A stretch of 58,471 bases of DNA from Thiohalocapsa sp964524185 (GTDB lineage: Bacteria; Pseudomonadota; Gammaproteobacteria; Chromatiales; Chromatiaceae): NCBI GenBank assembly GCA_964524185.1, contig CAZGCI010000012.1:1-58471 (forward strand). The letters run 5' to 3'. The position numbers and the translations under genes are program-made. Below the pieces are notes generated by a model. The model saw only the letters and a list, made by a program, of their open reading frames with translations. It had not been told where the DNA came from and made no database searches. Below are positions 27,670-36,403 of this stretch, one piece after another. The stretch's first letter is position 1. Each line of letters starts with the position of its first letter.

Positions 27670-29205
27670 TCAATGCACGCCGGTGACGGGCATCATGTCG
27701 ACGTCGCAGGCCCCTCCCACAGCGACGCTCACGCTGCGCCCGCTGCCGCGGCAGGATTCGCCCTGGTCCTGGATGCGGCAGTTGAGCGCCACGGGTCGCC
27801 CGGCACTGAGCCAGTTCGGCGTGCGCCGCCAACGGCCCACCTTGTTGAAGCTGCAGCCTGGCGAGACGCCGTAGGCGGTGCAGCCGCCGCCACCACTGAG
27901 ACGCACCTTGCGGCCGTCGACGACGAAGCCCGGATAGTTGTCCTCGATACGGATGTCGTCGCCCCAGTCCTCCATCTCGAAGCGGAATTCCTGAAAGCGA
28001 TAACCGCTACCGATGCGGTCACCGACCTTGATGCGCGTGTTGGCGATGAGTGCGTGGTCCGGGCCGTTCTTCGCGACGGCGCCCGACATGTATTCGATCC
28101 GGCTCTGCTGCGGGAAGCACTTGCCCATGGCCGGCGGGTGGTAGTAATGGCGCATTTCCGTCAGGTCCCGAAGCGTATTGCCCGGAAAGAGCTCACCCAG
28201 GGCGGAATCGCCGCCATAGAGGATGCGCTCGGCGTCGCCGACGCTCTGGGTATACATGGCCTGGACCCGATCATAGAAAGGCTTGGTTTCGAGGTCCGTG
28301 CGCAGATAGCAGGCGGTGAGCCCCGAGATCATGGTCAGGTAGGCATCCCAGATGTTGTACTGCGAGACATCCGAGGCGACGCCCTGGAAATCTCCCGGAA
28401 AGCGGCAGCCTTGGCGACGTAAGCACTGGCCGACGGCGCGATTGCGCACGGAGAGCACCACGGTGCTGCGCTCACAAGCACCGTAAGCGGAGCAGCCGCG
28501 ATCGAGATGGCCCTCGAAGATGGCCGTGCGCATGGCATAGTCCAGGTGTTTGGCGCGCGCAAGGGTTTCGCTGTCCCATTTGCCCTTGTGACTGACGCTG
28601 AAGCTGTCCCAGGCCGACGCCAACTTGTCCCGCCGGCCGGTCATGCGCTCGTTCACCTTGGCGCACTGGGGCGAGTTGTGAAAGCTGCGCACGATCTTGT
28701 CCAACGTGGTTTGACCTGCGCGCTCAGCGGCCTGCTGGTTGCCGCGGCCAGGCGGGTCGAAGAACGGCGACTTCTCCAACGCATAGAGATCGCGCACGTT
28801 GACGACGCGCTGCACACCCGGGCCACAGTGGTGGTTCTTGACCTGCTTGGTCTTCTGCGCTGCCAGTGCGCGTTCGAACGCGCGCGTCGCCGACTGATCT
28901 GACGCCCGCGCTGCATCCACCACGATCTCGAAGCCCACGTACGGCGTGCCGCTGCCGTCGGTCAACGGCTGGCCGTTCTGCATCACCAAGCACGGGATCA
29001 CCGCTGTGCCTTGGGTCAGGCTGCCGGACTGGGCGCCGGGGCCGTTGGCGCCGATGCGGTAGGTGGGGATGGTCAATGGTCCGTTGAATTTGTACAGGGA
29101 CATCACCGGCGCCGCTGGAATTGCGGCTTGCAGGGCGGGGGACAGGGCGGCGATGGGGGTCCAAAGGGCAAGGCCGGCGAGGGTAGATCTCAGTGTGCGG
29201 TGCAT
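27670..29205 (-). CDS. Hypothetical secreted Cys-rich protein, 511 aa
   Basis: Not recognised. ATG 29205 begins a signal peptide (STLAGLALWTPIAALSPALQAA). The mature protein has many Cys, several in short spacing (CSAYGAC, CLRRQGC, CTAYGVSPGC, CRIQDQGESC), suggesting multiple disulfides in the periplasm or outside the cell. There is no heme motif or protease motif. It has a polar, Gly-rich composition and a C-terminal region of beta character (about residues 380-511). It stands between rpoH and the di-heme peroxidase gene. Base composition is similar to its neighbours. Confidence 0.65.
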   Translation of the reverse strand: MHRTLRSTLAGLALWTPIAALSPALQAAIPAAPVMSLYKFNGPLTIPTYRIGANGPGAQSGSLTQGTAVIPCLVMQNGQPLTDGSGTPYVGFEIVVDAARASDQSATRAFERALAAQKTKQVKNHHCGPGVQRVVNVRDLYALEKSPFFDPPGRGNQQAAERAGQTTLDKIVRSFHNSPQCAKVNERMTGRRDKLASAWDSFSVSHKGKWDSETLARAKHLDYAMRTAIFEGHLDRGCSAYGACERSTVVLSVRNRAVGQCLRRQGCRFPGDFQGVASDVSQYNIWDAYLTMISGLTACYLRTDLETKPFYDRVQAMYTQSVGDAERILYGGDSALGELFPGNTLRDLTEMRHYYHPPAMGKCFPQQSRIEYMSGAVAKNGPDHALIANTRIKVGDRIGSGYRFQEFRFEMEDWGDDIRIEDNYPGFVVDGRKVRLSGGGGCTAYGVSPGCSFNKVGRWRRTPNWLSAGRPVALNCRIQDQGESCRGSGRSVSVAVGGACDVDMMPVTGVH

Positions 29206-29355
29206 GGTGTTCGGATGAGTGCTCTGGCCTGCATCGAGGCGTTTGTATGAAACGGTTAAACGCACAACCCGTTGCCTGATACCAACGGCCGCGCGACGGC
29301 GGTCTTCGCCGGGGCTGATGATGGCATATTCGCGCGGACCGCTCTCGAGGCGCAC

Positions 29356-29380
29356 AAAAAAGCCCGCCGGAGGGCGGGCT
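29356..29380 (-). terminator. Rho-independent terminator of rpoH
   Basis: On the minus strand AGCCCGCC-CTCC-GGCGGGCT is followed directly by six T, an 8-bp stem with a U tract, 33 bases past the rpoH stop. A convincing intrinsic terminator. Confidence 0.9.
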
Positions 29381-29412
29381 GTGTGAAGCGGGCGCGTACG
29401 CCGCGTTGCAGG

Positions 29413-30276
29413 TTACATCTCGAGCTGCACCCGCAACTTGTTCATGGCGTTCTTCTCGATCTGACGGATGCGCTCGGCGGAGACGCCGAACTGCTGCGCC
29501 AGCTCGTGCAGGGTCTGCTTCTTCTCGGTGAGCCAACGCTCACGCAAGATGGTCTTGCTGCGCTCGTCCAACCCCTCCAGCGCCGCGAACAGGCGCTCGC
29601 GCTGGTGGGCGTCGTTGTCCTCGCGCTCGAGGTTAGCGGCGGGCTCCATGCGCATGTCCGGCAAGTAGGTGGCGGGGGCGGACGGACCTTCGTCGTCATC
29701 ATCGTCGTGTCCGTCGAAGGCCATGTCGTGGCTCGCCAGACGCGACTCCATCTCGAGAACCGTCTCGGGCTTGACGCCCAGGTCTGCTGCCACCTCGTCC
29801 ACTTCTTGCTTGGAGAACCAGCCGAGGCGCTTCTTGGCGCTGCGCAAGTTGAAGAACAGCTTTCGCTGAGCCTTGGTGGTGGCCACCTTCACGATGCGCC
29901 AGTTGCGCAGAATGTACTCGTGTATCTCGGCCCGAATCCAGTGCACTGCGAACGACACCAACCGCACGCCGACATCGGGCTCAAACCGCCGCACCGCCTT
30001 CATCAGGCCGACGGTGCCCTCTTGAATCAGGTCTGGCAGGGGCAAGCCGTAGCCGAGGTAACCACGGGCAATCCGGATCACGAAACGCAGGTGTGAGAGC
30101 ACCAGCCGCCGCGCAGCCATCATGTCGTCGTGATCGCGCAGGCGCAGCGCAAGGCTACGTTCCTCTTCCTGCGTCAGCACAGGAATCTGGTATGCGCTCG
30201 CGATGTAGGCGTCGATCGTGCCCGTCGACAGCGAACCGAGGTTGGCGATGTCTTTGATCGATGCTGCTTCAGCCAT
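29413..30276 (-). CDS. rpoH: RNA polymerase heat-shock sigma factor RpoH (sigma-32)
   Basis: Directs transcription of chaperone and protease genes after heat stress. ATG 30276 gives 287 residues, normal length. Region 2 contains LSHLRFVIRIARGYLGYGLP, DLIQEGTVGLMKAVRRFEP and VSFAVHWIRAEIHEYILRNW; the RpoH box is KAQRKLFFNLRSAKKRLGW; region 4.2 holds TLHELAQQFGVSAERIRQIE. An Asp-rich insertion (DDDDDE, near residue 195) sits in region 3. A sigma-70 type promoter is visible upstream, and a terminator follows. Confidence 0.96.
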   Translation of the reverse strand: MAEAASIKDIANLGSLSTGTIDAYIASAYQIPVLTQEEERSLALRLRDHDDMMAARRLVLSHLRFVIRIARGYLGYGLPLPDLIQEGTVGLMKAVRRFEPDVGVRLVSFAVHWIRAEIHEYILRNWRIVKVATTKAQRKLFFNLRSAKKRLGWFSKQEVDEVAADLGVKPETVLEMESRLASHDMAFDGHDDDDDEGPSAPATYLPDMRMEPAANLEREDNDAHQRERLFAALEGLDERSKTILRERWLTEKKQTLHELAQQFGVSAERIRQIEKNAMNKLRVQLEM

Positions 30277-30309
30277 GGTCTGTATACCTGAGTAATTTGC
30301 TCTGAAATT

Positions 30310-30338
30310 ATCGTAGCACCCTAAGGAGCCGTTGACAA
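30310..30338 (-). promoter_or_regulatory. Predicted sigma-70 promoter of rpoH
   Basis: On the minus strand TTGTCA (-35, 30338-30333), a 17-base spacer and TACGAT (-10, 30315-30310) precede rpoH, with a short leader of about 27 bases. The match is 5/6 at the -35 box with optimal spacing. Confidence 0.7.
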
Positions 30339-30360
30339 CACGTTGCACCGGGTTTTCGAG

Positions 30361-30396
30361 CAGATTTTGAACGGAAAGTTCCCGTTGCAAAATCTG
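30361..30396. promoter_or_regulatory. Inverted repeat just upstream of the rpoH promoter
   Basis: CAGATTTTGAACGG (30361-30374) and CCGTTGCAAAATCTG (30382-30396) pair over 14 bases with one bulged base. The center is about 40 bases upstream of the -35 box, where an operator or activator site would lie. It is AT-rich compared with its surroundings. It could also be a hairpin in a longer transcript. The rest of 30397-30640 shows nothing I can name. Confidence 0.5.
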
Positions 30397-30640
30397 GACA
30401 ATCCTTGCATGGCTCCATAGTAGTGAAAGACCAGCGTGATGCAATGCGTTTTTTTGGTGATACGCCTCAGCGTCCGATGAAAGGTCGTTCTCACAGCGCC
30501 GCGCGCGCGGCTCCGACTGGGGTATGTTGGTATAAGCGCTGGCTTTCTAGCCAGAAATGGGGAGCTGCGCGGGTGGGTGTCCTAGCCCGCTTTTGGGAGC
30601 CGGCAGGGGCTTTCTCGGCGGTGCCCGTGCGGTTGCGGTG

Positions 30641-30665
30641 CAAGACCCGCTGGGTCGGGGTCTTG
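30641..30665. terminator. Hairpin downstream of trpE, possible terminator
   Basis: CAAGACCC and GGGTCTTG are perfect 8-base arms around a 9-base loop, 42 bases past the trpE stop on the minus strand. No T tract follows on that strand, so intrinsic termination is doubtful. Confidence 0.35.
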
Positions 30666-30706
30666 TCCAGGTTGGGCCCAGAAATGATAGCGACTGGCGC
30701 GCTAGG

Positions 30707-32200
30707 TCACTCGCCGACGCAGGGGTGGCGCTCGATGCCAGCCTCGGCCATGGCCACAGCGCGGAACACAGCGCGGCCCTTGTTCATGGTCTCTTTCCAT
30801 TCGAGCTCTGGCACGGAGTCTGCCACCACGCCGGCACCGGCCTGAATATGCAGGGCGCCGTGTTGGATAACCGCCGTGCGGATGGCGATGGCTGTGTCCA
30901 TGTTGCCGTTGAAGGCGAGGTAGCCGACTGCGCCGGAATAGATGCCCCGCTTCACGGGCTCTAGCTCGTCGATGATCTGCATGGCGCGGATCTTCGGCGC
31001 ACCCGAGACCGTGCCGGCGGGGAAGGTGGCTCGGAGCACGTCGATGGCGCTCATGCCATCGGCGAGGTTGCCCGTCACATTGCTCACGATGTGCATGACG
31101 TGAGAGTAACGCTCGACGATCATCTGATCGGTGACGCGTACGCTGCCGGTCTGGGCCACCCGGCCGCAGTCGTTGCGGCCAAGGTCGATGAGCATGAGAT
31201 GCTCAGCAAGCTCCTTTGGGTCTGCCAGCAACTCCGCCTCTAGGGCCTGATCCTCGTCCTCCGTGTAGCCGCGGCGGCGCGTGCCGGCAATGGGTCGCAC
31301 CGTCACCACGCCGTCCTCGAGCCGGGTCAGGATCTCCGGGGAGGAGCCGACGATCTGGAAGTCGCCCAAGTCGAGGAAGTACATGTAGGGCGACGGATTG
31401 AGCCCGCGCAACGCCCGATAAAGGTCCAGCGGCTGCGCGTGGTAGGGGATGGACAGCCGCTGGGAGAGCACCACCTGCATGCAGTCGCCGGCGAGGATAT
31501 AGTCCTTGATGCGCGCGACGGCAGCCATGAAGCCAGCCTCGCTGAAGCCGGACACGAAGTCGGTCTCGACGATGCTGCGCCCGCCCGCATCCGGGTTGCG
31601 CGGCGCACCGCGCTGCATCTTTGCCACCAGTGCGTCGACCCGGGCCTGACCGGTTGCCGGCGTGTCGCCCGCCGCTGGGTCCAGGTGGACAATCATGTAG
31701 ATGCGCCCGCGCAGGTTGTCGAAGACGACGACCTCTTCAGACAGCATCAGCAGGATGTCCGGCGTGCCCAGCTGGTCCGGGTTGGGGCAGTGCGCCAGCT
31801 TGGGCTCGATGTAGCGGACGGTGTCGTAGCCGAAGTAGCCCACTAGGCCCCCAGCGAAGCGGGGCATGTCCGGATGCTCTGCGGCGTTGAAGCGGGCTTG
31901 GAACTGCTCGATCCAGGCCAAGGGGTCTGCCGCCTTGGCTGTTTCGACGACAATGCCGTCGTGCTCCACGACGATCCGGTGCCCATAGACCTTGAGTACC
32001 GTGCGCGCCGGTAGTCCAATGATGGAATAGCGGCCCCACTTCTCGCCGCCTTGAACAGACTCAAACAGGTAGGAATACGGCCCAGCCGCGAGTTTGAGGT
32101 AGCAGCTCAGCGGGGTGTCCAGGTCTGCGAGGACCTCGCAGACGAAGGGAATACGGTTGTGGCCCTGGCGCACCAGGGCGGCGAAGTTCTCAGGCGTCAT
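30707..32200 (-). CDS. trpE: Anthranilate synthase component I TrpE
   Basis: Converts chorismate to anthranilate with TrpG, the first step of tryptophan synthesis. At 497 residues it has the normal length. YSYLFESVQGGEKWGRYS holds the tryptophan feedback-binding region, and the C-terminal chorismate domain shows RPIAGTRRRG, HLMLIDLGRNDCGRVA, TFPAGTVSGAPKIRAM and IQAGAGVVADS. It is transcribed after rpe and gph, a conserved gammaproteobacterial order. trpG is not in the window; in this type of cluster it often follows trpE, but here rpoH comes next. Confidence 0.96.
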   Translation of the reverse strand: MTPENFAALVRQGHNRIPFVCEVLADLDTPLSCYLKLAAGPYSYLFESVQGGEKWGRYSIIGLPARTVLKVYGHRIVVEHDGIVVETAKAADPLAWIEQFQARFNAAEHPDMPRFAGGLVGYFGYDTVRYIEPKLAHCPNPDQLGTPDILLMLSEEVVVFDNLRGRIYMIVHLDPAAGDTPATGQARVDALVAKMQRGAPRNPDAGGRSIVETDFVSGFSEAGFMAAVARIKDYILAGDCMQVVLSQRLSIPYHAQPLDLYRALRGLNPSPYMYFLDLGDFQIVGSSPEILTRLEDGVVTVRPIAGTRRRGYTEDEDQALEAELLADPKELAEHLMLIDLGRNDCGRVAQTGSVRVTDQMIVERYSHVMHIVSNVTGNLADGMSAIDVLRATFPAGTVSGAPKIRAMQIIDELEPVKRGIYSGAVGYLAFNGNMDTAIAIRTAVIQHGALHIQAGAGVVADSVPELEWKETMNKGRAVFRAVAMAEAGIERHPCVGE

Positions 32201-32236
32201 GGCGGGCTGTCCGGCGTTGTGTCATGGCGCCGCTGC

Positions 32237-32953
32237 TCAGTGCGCAGTCTCCGCGAGCAGCTCATCGAGCTCCGCAAGCGAATCGACGACCGCGTCCGGA
32301 CCTGCGCTGCGGATGTCGAGGCCGTGATTGTAACCGTAGCTGACGCAGACCACGGGGAAGCCGGCGGCACGCGCCGCTTTGACGTCGCTGATGGAGTCAC
32401 CCACCATGAGGGCATCTGCGGGCGCGATGCCGAAATGGGCCGCCGCATGCAGCAGCGGCCGGGGACTGGGCTTCTTCTCCGGCAGGCTGTCACCGCTGAG
32501 CACGATGCCGAAGTGCTCTGACACACCTAAAGCGGCTAGCAGAGGCTCAGTGAAGCGCGCCGCCTTGTTGGTGATGCAGCCGAGGTGTACGCCGCGGTCT
32601 GCCAGCGCCGCGAGTCCGTCCCGAACGCCGGGGTAGAGCCGCGCGCGCTCTCCGTTGTGCACGGCATAGCGCTGCAAGAAGATCGGGTAGGCCCGATCGA
32701 AGTCCGCCGGCTCCGGCTCGTCGTGGAGCGTGCCTGTCAGTGCCCGCTTGACCAGCCGCTCGACGCCGTTACCCACCCAGTTGCGCACCGCCGCTTCGCC
32801 GCGGGGCGGGCGACCCAGTGCGGCCATCATCGCATCCACGCTGCGGGTCAGATCCGGCACACTGTCCACCAGGGTGCCGTCGAGATCAATGAGCACCAGT
32901 TGCGGGGCAAAGCGGCGCGAGCCGACGCGCAGGTGCTCGGTGGATTGGGCCAT
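32237..32953 (-). CDS. gph: Phosphoglycolate phosphatase Gph
   Basis: A HAD superfamily enzyme that removes 2-phosphoglycolate, a product of Rubisco oxygenation or DNA repair. Motif I is VLIDLDGTLVDS (residues 20-31), motif II GCITNKA, the motif III Lys in EKKPSP, and motif IV MVGDSISDVKAA. ATG 32953 has GGAG 10 bases upstream and gives 238 residues. In CO2-fixing bacteria it salvages phosphoglycolate, which would fit an autotroph. It lies 36 bases upstream of trpE and 91 bases after rpe. Confidence 0.93.
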   Translation of the reverse strand: MAQSTEHLRVGSRRFAPQLVLIDLDGTLVDSVPDLTRSVDAMMAALGRPPRGEAAVRNWVGNGVERLVKRALTGTLHDEPEPADFDRAYPIFLQRYAVHNGERARLYPGVRDGLAALADRGVHLGCITNKAARFTEPLLAALGVSEHFGIVLSGDSLPEKKPSPRPLLHAAAHFGIAPADALMVGDSISDVKAARAAGFPVVCVSYGYNHGLDIRSAGPDAVVDSLAELDELLAETAH

Positions 32954-33008
32954 GCCGGACGACTCCTTTGATTCCGCGGTTGGTGATTGCGCAATTGGCG
33001 GCGCTGCC

Positions 33009-33066
33009 TGCGATGGCGCGTCAGCGTGCGCTTGCGACGGCGCGTCAGCGTGCGCTTGCGATGGCG
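33009..33066. repeat. 24-base tandem repeat at the rpe 3' end
   Basis: Two full units and a 10-base remainder of a 24-base sequence (33009-33032, 33033-33056, 33057-33066), differing by one base. The rpe stop lies in the second unit, so the last codons of rpe have been duplicated into the gap before gph. It looks like a recent slippage event. Confidence 0.8.
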
Positions 33067-33737
33067 TCGCGCATCTGGCGGATGATGCTGTCGTAGCGGT
33101 TGGGGTCAGAGTCCTGGCCCTTGCCGAAGATCCCAGAGCCGGACACGAAGGTATCAGCACCGGCTGCTTTGATCTCTGCGATGTTGTCCGCCTTGACGCC
33201 GCCGTCGATCTCGAGCCGAATCTCGCGCCCAGAGGCGTCGATCATTTCCCGTGCCTGGCGCAGCTTTGTCAGCGCGGACGGGATGAAGCTCTGCCCCCCG
33301 AAGCCGGGGTTAACGGACATCAGCAGGATCATATCCACCTGGTCCATCACGTATTCCAAGTGCGACAGCGGTGTTGCCGGGTTGAAGACCAACCCGGCCT
33401 TGCAGCCCTCGTTGTGGATCAGCTGCAGCGTGCGGTCGATGTGCTCGCTGGCTTCCGGGTGGAAGGTAATGTAGCTCGCGCCGGCCTTGGCGAAGTCCGG
33501 CACGATACGGTCCACAGGCTTCACCATGAGATGCACGTCGATGGGCGCCGTCACGCCGTGCTTGCGCAGCGCCTCGCAGACCAAGGGACCGATGGTCAGG
33601 TTCGGCACGTAGTGATTGTCCATGACGTCGAAATGGACGATATCGGCACCAGCGGCCAATACGTTGTCAACTTCCTCGCCGAGCTTGGCGAAGTTCGCGG
33701 ACAGGATGGACGGGGCGATGAGGTCTTCTGCGGCCAT
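33045..33737 (-). CDS. rpe: Ribulose-phosphate 3-epimerase Rpe
   Basis: Interconverts ribulose-5-phosphate and xylulose-5-phosphate in the pentose phosphate and Calvin cycles. At 230 residues as a TIM barrel it is of normal length. Motifs are APSILSANFAKLGEEV, the metal-binding HFDVMDNHYVPNLT and DVHLMV, MSVNPGFGGQSFIP, and the phosphate site LEIDGGVKADN and VSGSGIFG. ATG 33737 has GGAGACC just upstream. It heads the rpe-gph-trpE operon. Confidence 0.95.
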   Translation of the reverse strand: MAAEDLIAPSILSANFAKLGEEVDNVLAAGADIVHFDVMDNHYVPNLTIGPLVCEALRKHGVTAPIDVHLMVKPVDRIVPDFAKAGASYITFHPEASEHIDRTLQLIHNEGCKAGLVFNPATPLSHLEYVMDQVDMILLMSVNPGFGGQSFIPSALTKLRQAREMIDASGREIRLEIDGGVKADNIAEIKAAGADTFVSGSGIFGKGQDSDPNRYDSIIRQMRDAIASAR

Positions 33738-33897
33738 CGGGGTCTCCGTTGAGGGCGGGCGCGGCGCTCCCAGGCGCCGGCGCTGGCAAGAGGCAAGACA
33801 CGCCACTTTACCCGATGCGGGGGGGCTTTTCACGATCCCCGGATAAGGCCTGCACCTCGGCGGACGGTGCGCGGCGGGTCGGCTTGCCGGTTTGGGC

Positions 33898-34623
33898 CTA
33901 GGGGTCGGCAGGCTCCGCGATTGGGGCGCAGTCGGTGACCAGGGCGGTGTTGGCGTCAAGGCGGCAGCGGATGTCGCAATCGTACAGCTGCAGGCCGAAT
34001 TCGCGCCGCTGTGGATACCGATCCATATAGCCAGGTCGTGGGTCTTGGCCAATGACCTCGACGATGAGCCGACGCAGGGCCAGCGCACCGTCCGGATCCC
34101 GGGCCGTCACCCCTGCGGCGGCCTGCGGGCTAAAGCACACCGTGAACCGACGTTCCGGACCCGTCGTGGCGAACCCGCCTGCTGCCTCTGGTAAGGCGTC
34201 CGAGTAGGGCACATAGGGCTTGATGTCCAGCACTGGCGTGCCGTCCAGCAGGTCGACACCGCGGACGTGCAATGCCAGCCCGTCGGCGGCCGCCACCAAC
34301 CCCTCATGGGCCACCGCCGAAAGTCCGATGGGGCTCGGTCGGTAGGGTGCCCGACTGGCGAAGACGCCGACGGCGCGACGGCCGCCAAGCCGCGGCGGGC
34401 GCACCGTCGGCTTCCAGCCAGCGCTGAGGCAGTCGGCATGAAACACCCAGATCAGCCAAACATGGCTGAACCCCTCCAATCCGGCGAAGGCTTCGCGGCG
34501 GTCGAAGGGCGGGTGCAGCAGGATGCGACCGGGCGCATCCACGAGCCCGGCCTGGCGCGGGATGCCGAACTTGTCCGTGAACGGTGTGCGTGCGGTCCCG
34601 ATGGCCCGGAAGCAAAAACTCAT
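33898..34623 (-). CDS. trmO: TrmO, tRNA (adenine-N6)-methyltransferase (TsaA/YaeB family)
   Basis: Methylates N6 of threonylcarbamoyl-adenosine at position 37 of certain tRNAs in E. coli, using SAM in an unusual beta-barrel fold. Motifs are PFDRREAFAGLEGFSHVW, GVFASRAPYRPSPIGLS and LDGTPVLDIKPYVPYSD. At 241 residues with the C-terminal extension it resembles YaeB. Its ATG overlaps the stop of the upstream methyltransferase gene (TGATG), indicating coupled translation. Confidence 0.92.
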   Translation of the reverse strand: MSFCFRAIGTARTPFTDKFGIPRQAGLVDAPGRILLHPPFDRREAFAGLEGFSHVWLIWVFHADCLSAGWKPTVRPPRLGGRRAVGVFASRAPYRPSPIGLSAVAHEGLVAAADGLALHVRGVDLLDGTPVLDIKPYVPYSDALPEAAGGFATTGPERRFTVCFSPQAAAGVTARDPDGALALRRLIVEVIGQDPRPGYMDRYPQRREFGLQLYDCDIRCRLDANTALVTDCAPIAEPADP

Positions 34624-35546
34624 CAGTGTTGTCGCGCTGCGCCCAGCAGTTGCTGCGGCTTGCGGGCGCTGACAAGCACGTAGTCGAGTCCTCGGTAGAC
34701 GCTGGTGGCCTCGAAGCGCAGCGCGAGCTTGGCCGGGAGCCGAGCCATGGGGTGCAGTCGCTCCAGCGTTTGCGGGTGCTCCGCCAAAAAGCGATGCAGC
34801 GGTGCATAGATGTGCTCGCGGATGGACTCGACGCCGATCTGCTCGAAGCCGCTCATGGCGAGCTTGGCGTGGTACGTCGGCCGCGTATAGGCATTCTCCG
34901 GCGGGATGGCGAACTTACCCGCCACCAGCCGCCAGGAGAGTTGTTGCTCCATGCGCATGGGGAAGCCGCGCACCGCCGGCATCGGGATGATGTCCGCAAG
35001 CACCAGCCGTCCGCCCGGGCGCAGCACCCGCCAGGCCTCGCGGAGAAAGCGCTCGCGGGAACGGAAGTGAAAGGCACACTCCAATGCCACCACCTTGTCG
35101 ACGCTGGCGGTCGCGATGGGCATCTCCGTGGCCGAGCCGTGGCGGAGGTCGATGCGGTCATCGAGGCCGAGCTGAGTCACCCGCCGCCGAGCCAGGTCCA
35201 CCTGTGAGGCCGTAATGTTGAGGCCGGTGATGTGGCCCGGCTTCAACGTCTGTGCCCACAGAATGTCCTGATCGCCGAAGCCGAAGCCACAGTCGAGCAC
35301 GGTGTCTGCGGGGCCGAGCGCCGCCGTCTCGCCCACCAACATGGCCAGGGCGTCACTGGCGGCATCTAGGTCCGACGCCTCGCGCCAGTAACCGAGATTC
35401 AAGTACAGCCCGCGCTCGGTGGGGGAGCTGGTGGCGAGCAGGTCGTAGATGCCGGTGGCATCGAGGCCATGGAAGGGATTGTAGAGCCAATTCAAATAGC
35501 TCAAGCTCTCGCGCAAGCGCCTCGTGGGGAGCGTGGCGTCAGACAT
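34623..35546 (-). CDS. Class I SAM-dependent methyltransferase, 307 aa
   Basis: ATG 35546 with GGAG 11 bases upstream gives 307 residues. SAM motif I is DTVLDCGFGFGDQD (residues 81-94), the acidic end of strand 2 is in ITGLNITASQV, and the post-I/motif III region is LRPGGRLVLADIIPMP. It belongs to the large UbiE-like group that includes small-molecule O- and C-methyltransferases. The N-terminal segment of about 75 residues (LNWLYNPFHGLDATGIYDLL) and the C-terminal substrate region do not identify the substrate. Coupled to trmO. Confidence 0.8.
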   Translation of the reverse strand: MSDATLPTRRLRESLSYLNWLYNPFHGLDATGIYDLLATSSPTERGLYLNLGYWREASDLDAASDALAMLVGETAALGPADTVLDCGFGFGDQDILWAQTLKPGHITGLNITASQVDLARRRVTQLGLDDRIDLRHGSATEMPIATASVDKVVALECAFHFRSRERFLREAWRVLRPGGRLVLADIIPMPAVRGFPMRMEQQLSWRLVAGKFAIPPENAYTRPTYHAKLAMSGFEQIGVESIREHIYAPLHRFLAEHPQTLERLHPMARLPAKLALRFEATSVYRGLDYVLVSARKPQQLLGAARQH

Positions 35547-35851
35547 GGCAGGGTCTCCGTATCGGTTCCCGCGGGAGATGGGGGCGGGGGGGGAGTTGCG
35601 CGACCCGGCTGCGGGCGTTGCCTGGCCGGACCGGCCGCTCCCCTGGATCGGCTCCGGCAGTGGCAAACCATGCCGCTCAATCGTGCGTTTGTTGCGCCGC
35701 TGTCCCCGCTCCTTCGCGATGGTCCTTGGCGCCGGTCCTTTGCGAAAGCCTGCCGCGCCGCAATCTGAGCCGCGGCGGGGACGGTTGTGCACTGAACCAG
35801 GCTCGCGGTCCATCATCCCGTAAATCTTGACGAGAACTCGAGGAGCGTCAC
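35547..35851. other. Divergent intergenic region
   Basis: 305 bases between the methyltransferase (minus) and cytochrome b561 (plus) genes. It must hold both promoters, but I see no convincing -35/-10 pair, sigma-54 motif or repeat. A run of G (GGGGGCGGGGGGGGA, near 35580-35594) is the only odd feature. Confidence 0.4.
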
Positions 35852-36403
35852 ATGGCTTCTGCTCATCGCTACACCTTCACGCAGCGCCTGCTGCACTGGC
35901 TCATCGCGCTCATAGTCTTCGGCCTCTTAGCCGTCGGCTTTACCCTTTGGTGGCTCGGTTACGAGGGGGTGGTCAACACCTTCGGCGAGCAGATCACCAA
36001 TGACCTGTACAAGTACCACAAGACCTTCGGCATCTTGGTGCTGCTCCTGATGGTGCTGCGACTCACGTTGCGGCGTCTGTCGCCCCCACCGGCATACGAA
36101 ACGCCCTTGACGGGCCCGGAGAAGGCCATCTCGGGCGCCACCCATTTGTTGCTCTATGTGCTGTTGCTGGGCATGCCCATTGGCGGTTGGCTGGCAACCG
36201 CGGCCGGGGGCTATCCGGTGCAGTTCTTCGGTTGGGAGCTGCCCGGCTTCATCAGCAAAAATACCGCGCTGAGTGATCAACTCTTTCTCTTCCATGGCAT
36301 CGGCGGGCTGGTGGTGACGGCACTGCTGGTGTTGCATATCGGCGCCGGTCTCAAACACTGGAAGCTCAAGGACGGGATCATGCGGCGGATCAGCCTGCCG
36401 TGA
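35852..36403 (+). CDS. Cytochrome b561 family membrane protein, 183 aa
   Basis: A four-helix membrane cytochrome b. Heme-ligand His candidates fall in LLHWLIALIVFGLL (H15), YKYHKTFGILVLLL (H56), HLLLYVLLLGMPIGGW (about H97) and LFLFHGIGGLVVTALLVLHIG (about H145 and H158). At 183 residues it matches bacterial CybB-like proteins, which move electrons from quinol. An AGGAG site lies 9 bases before ATG 35852. Its stop overlaps the next gene's GTG start. Confidence 0.9.
   Translation: MASAHRYTFTQRLLHWLIALIVFGLLAVGFTLWWLGYEGVVNTFGEQITNDLYKYHKTFGILVLLLMVLRLTLRRLSPPPAYETPLTGPEKAISGATHLLLYVLLLGMPIGGWLATAAGGYPVQFFGWELPGFISKNTALSDQLFLFHGIGGLVVTALLVLHIGAGLKHWKLKDGIMRRISLP

Noticed and set aside
33009..33066. 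Short CRISPR-like array
   Set aside because: The units are directly adjacent with no spacers, and the stretch is a slippage duplication of the rpe end.
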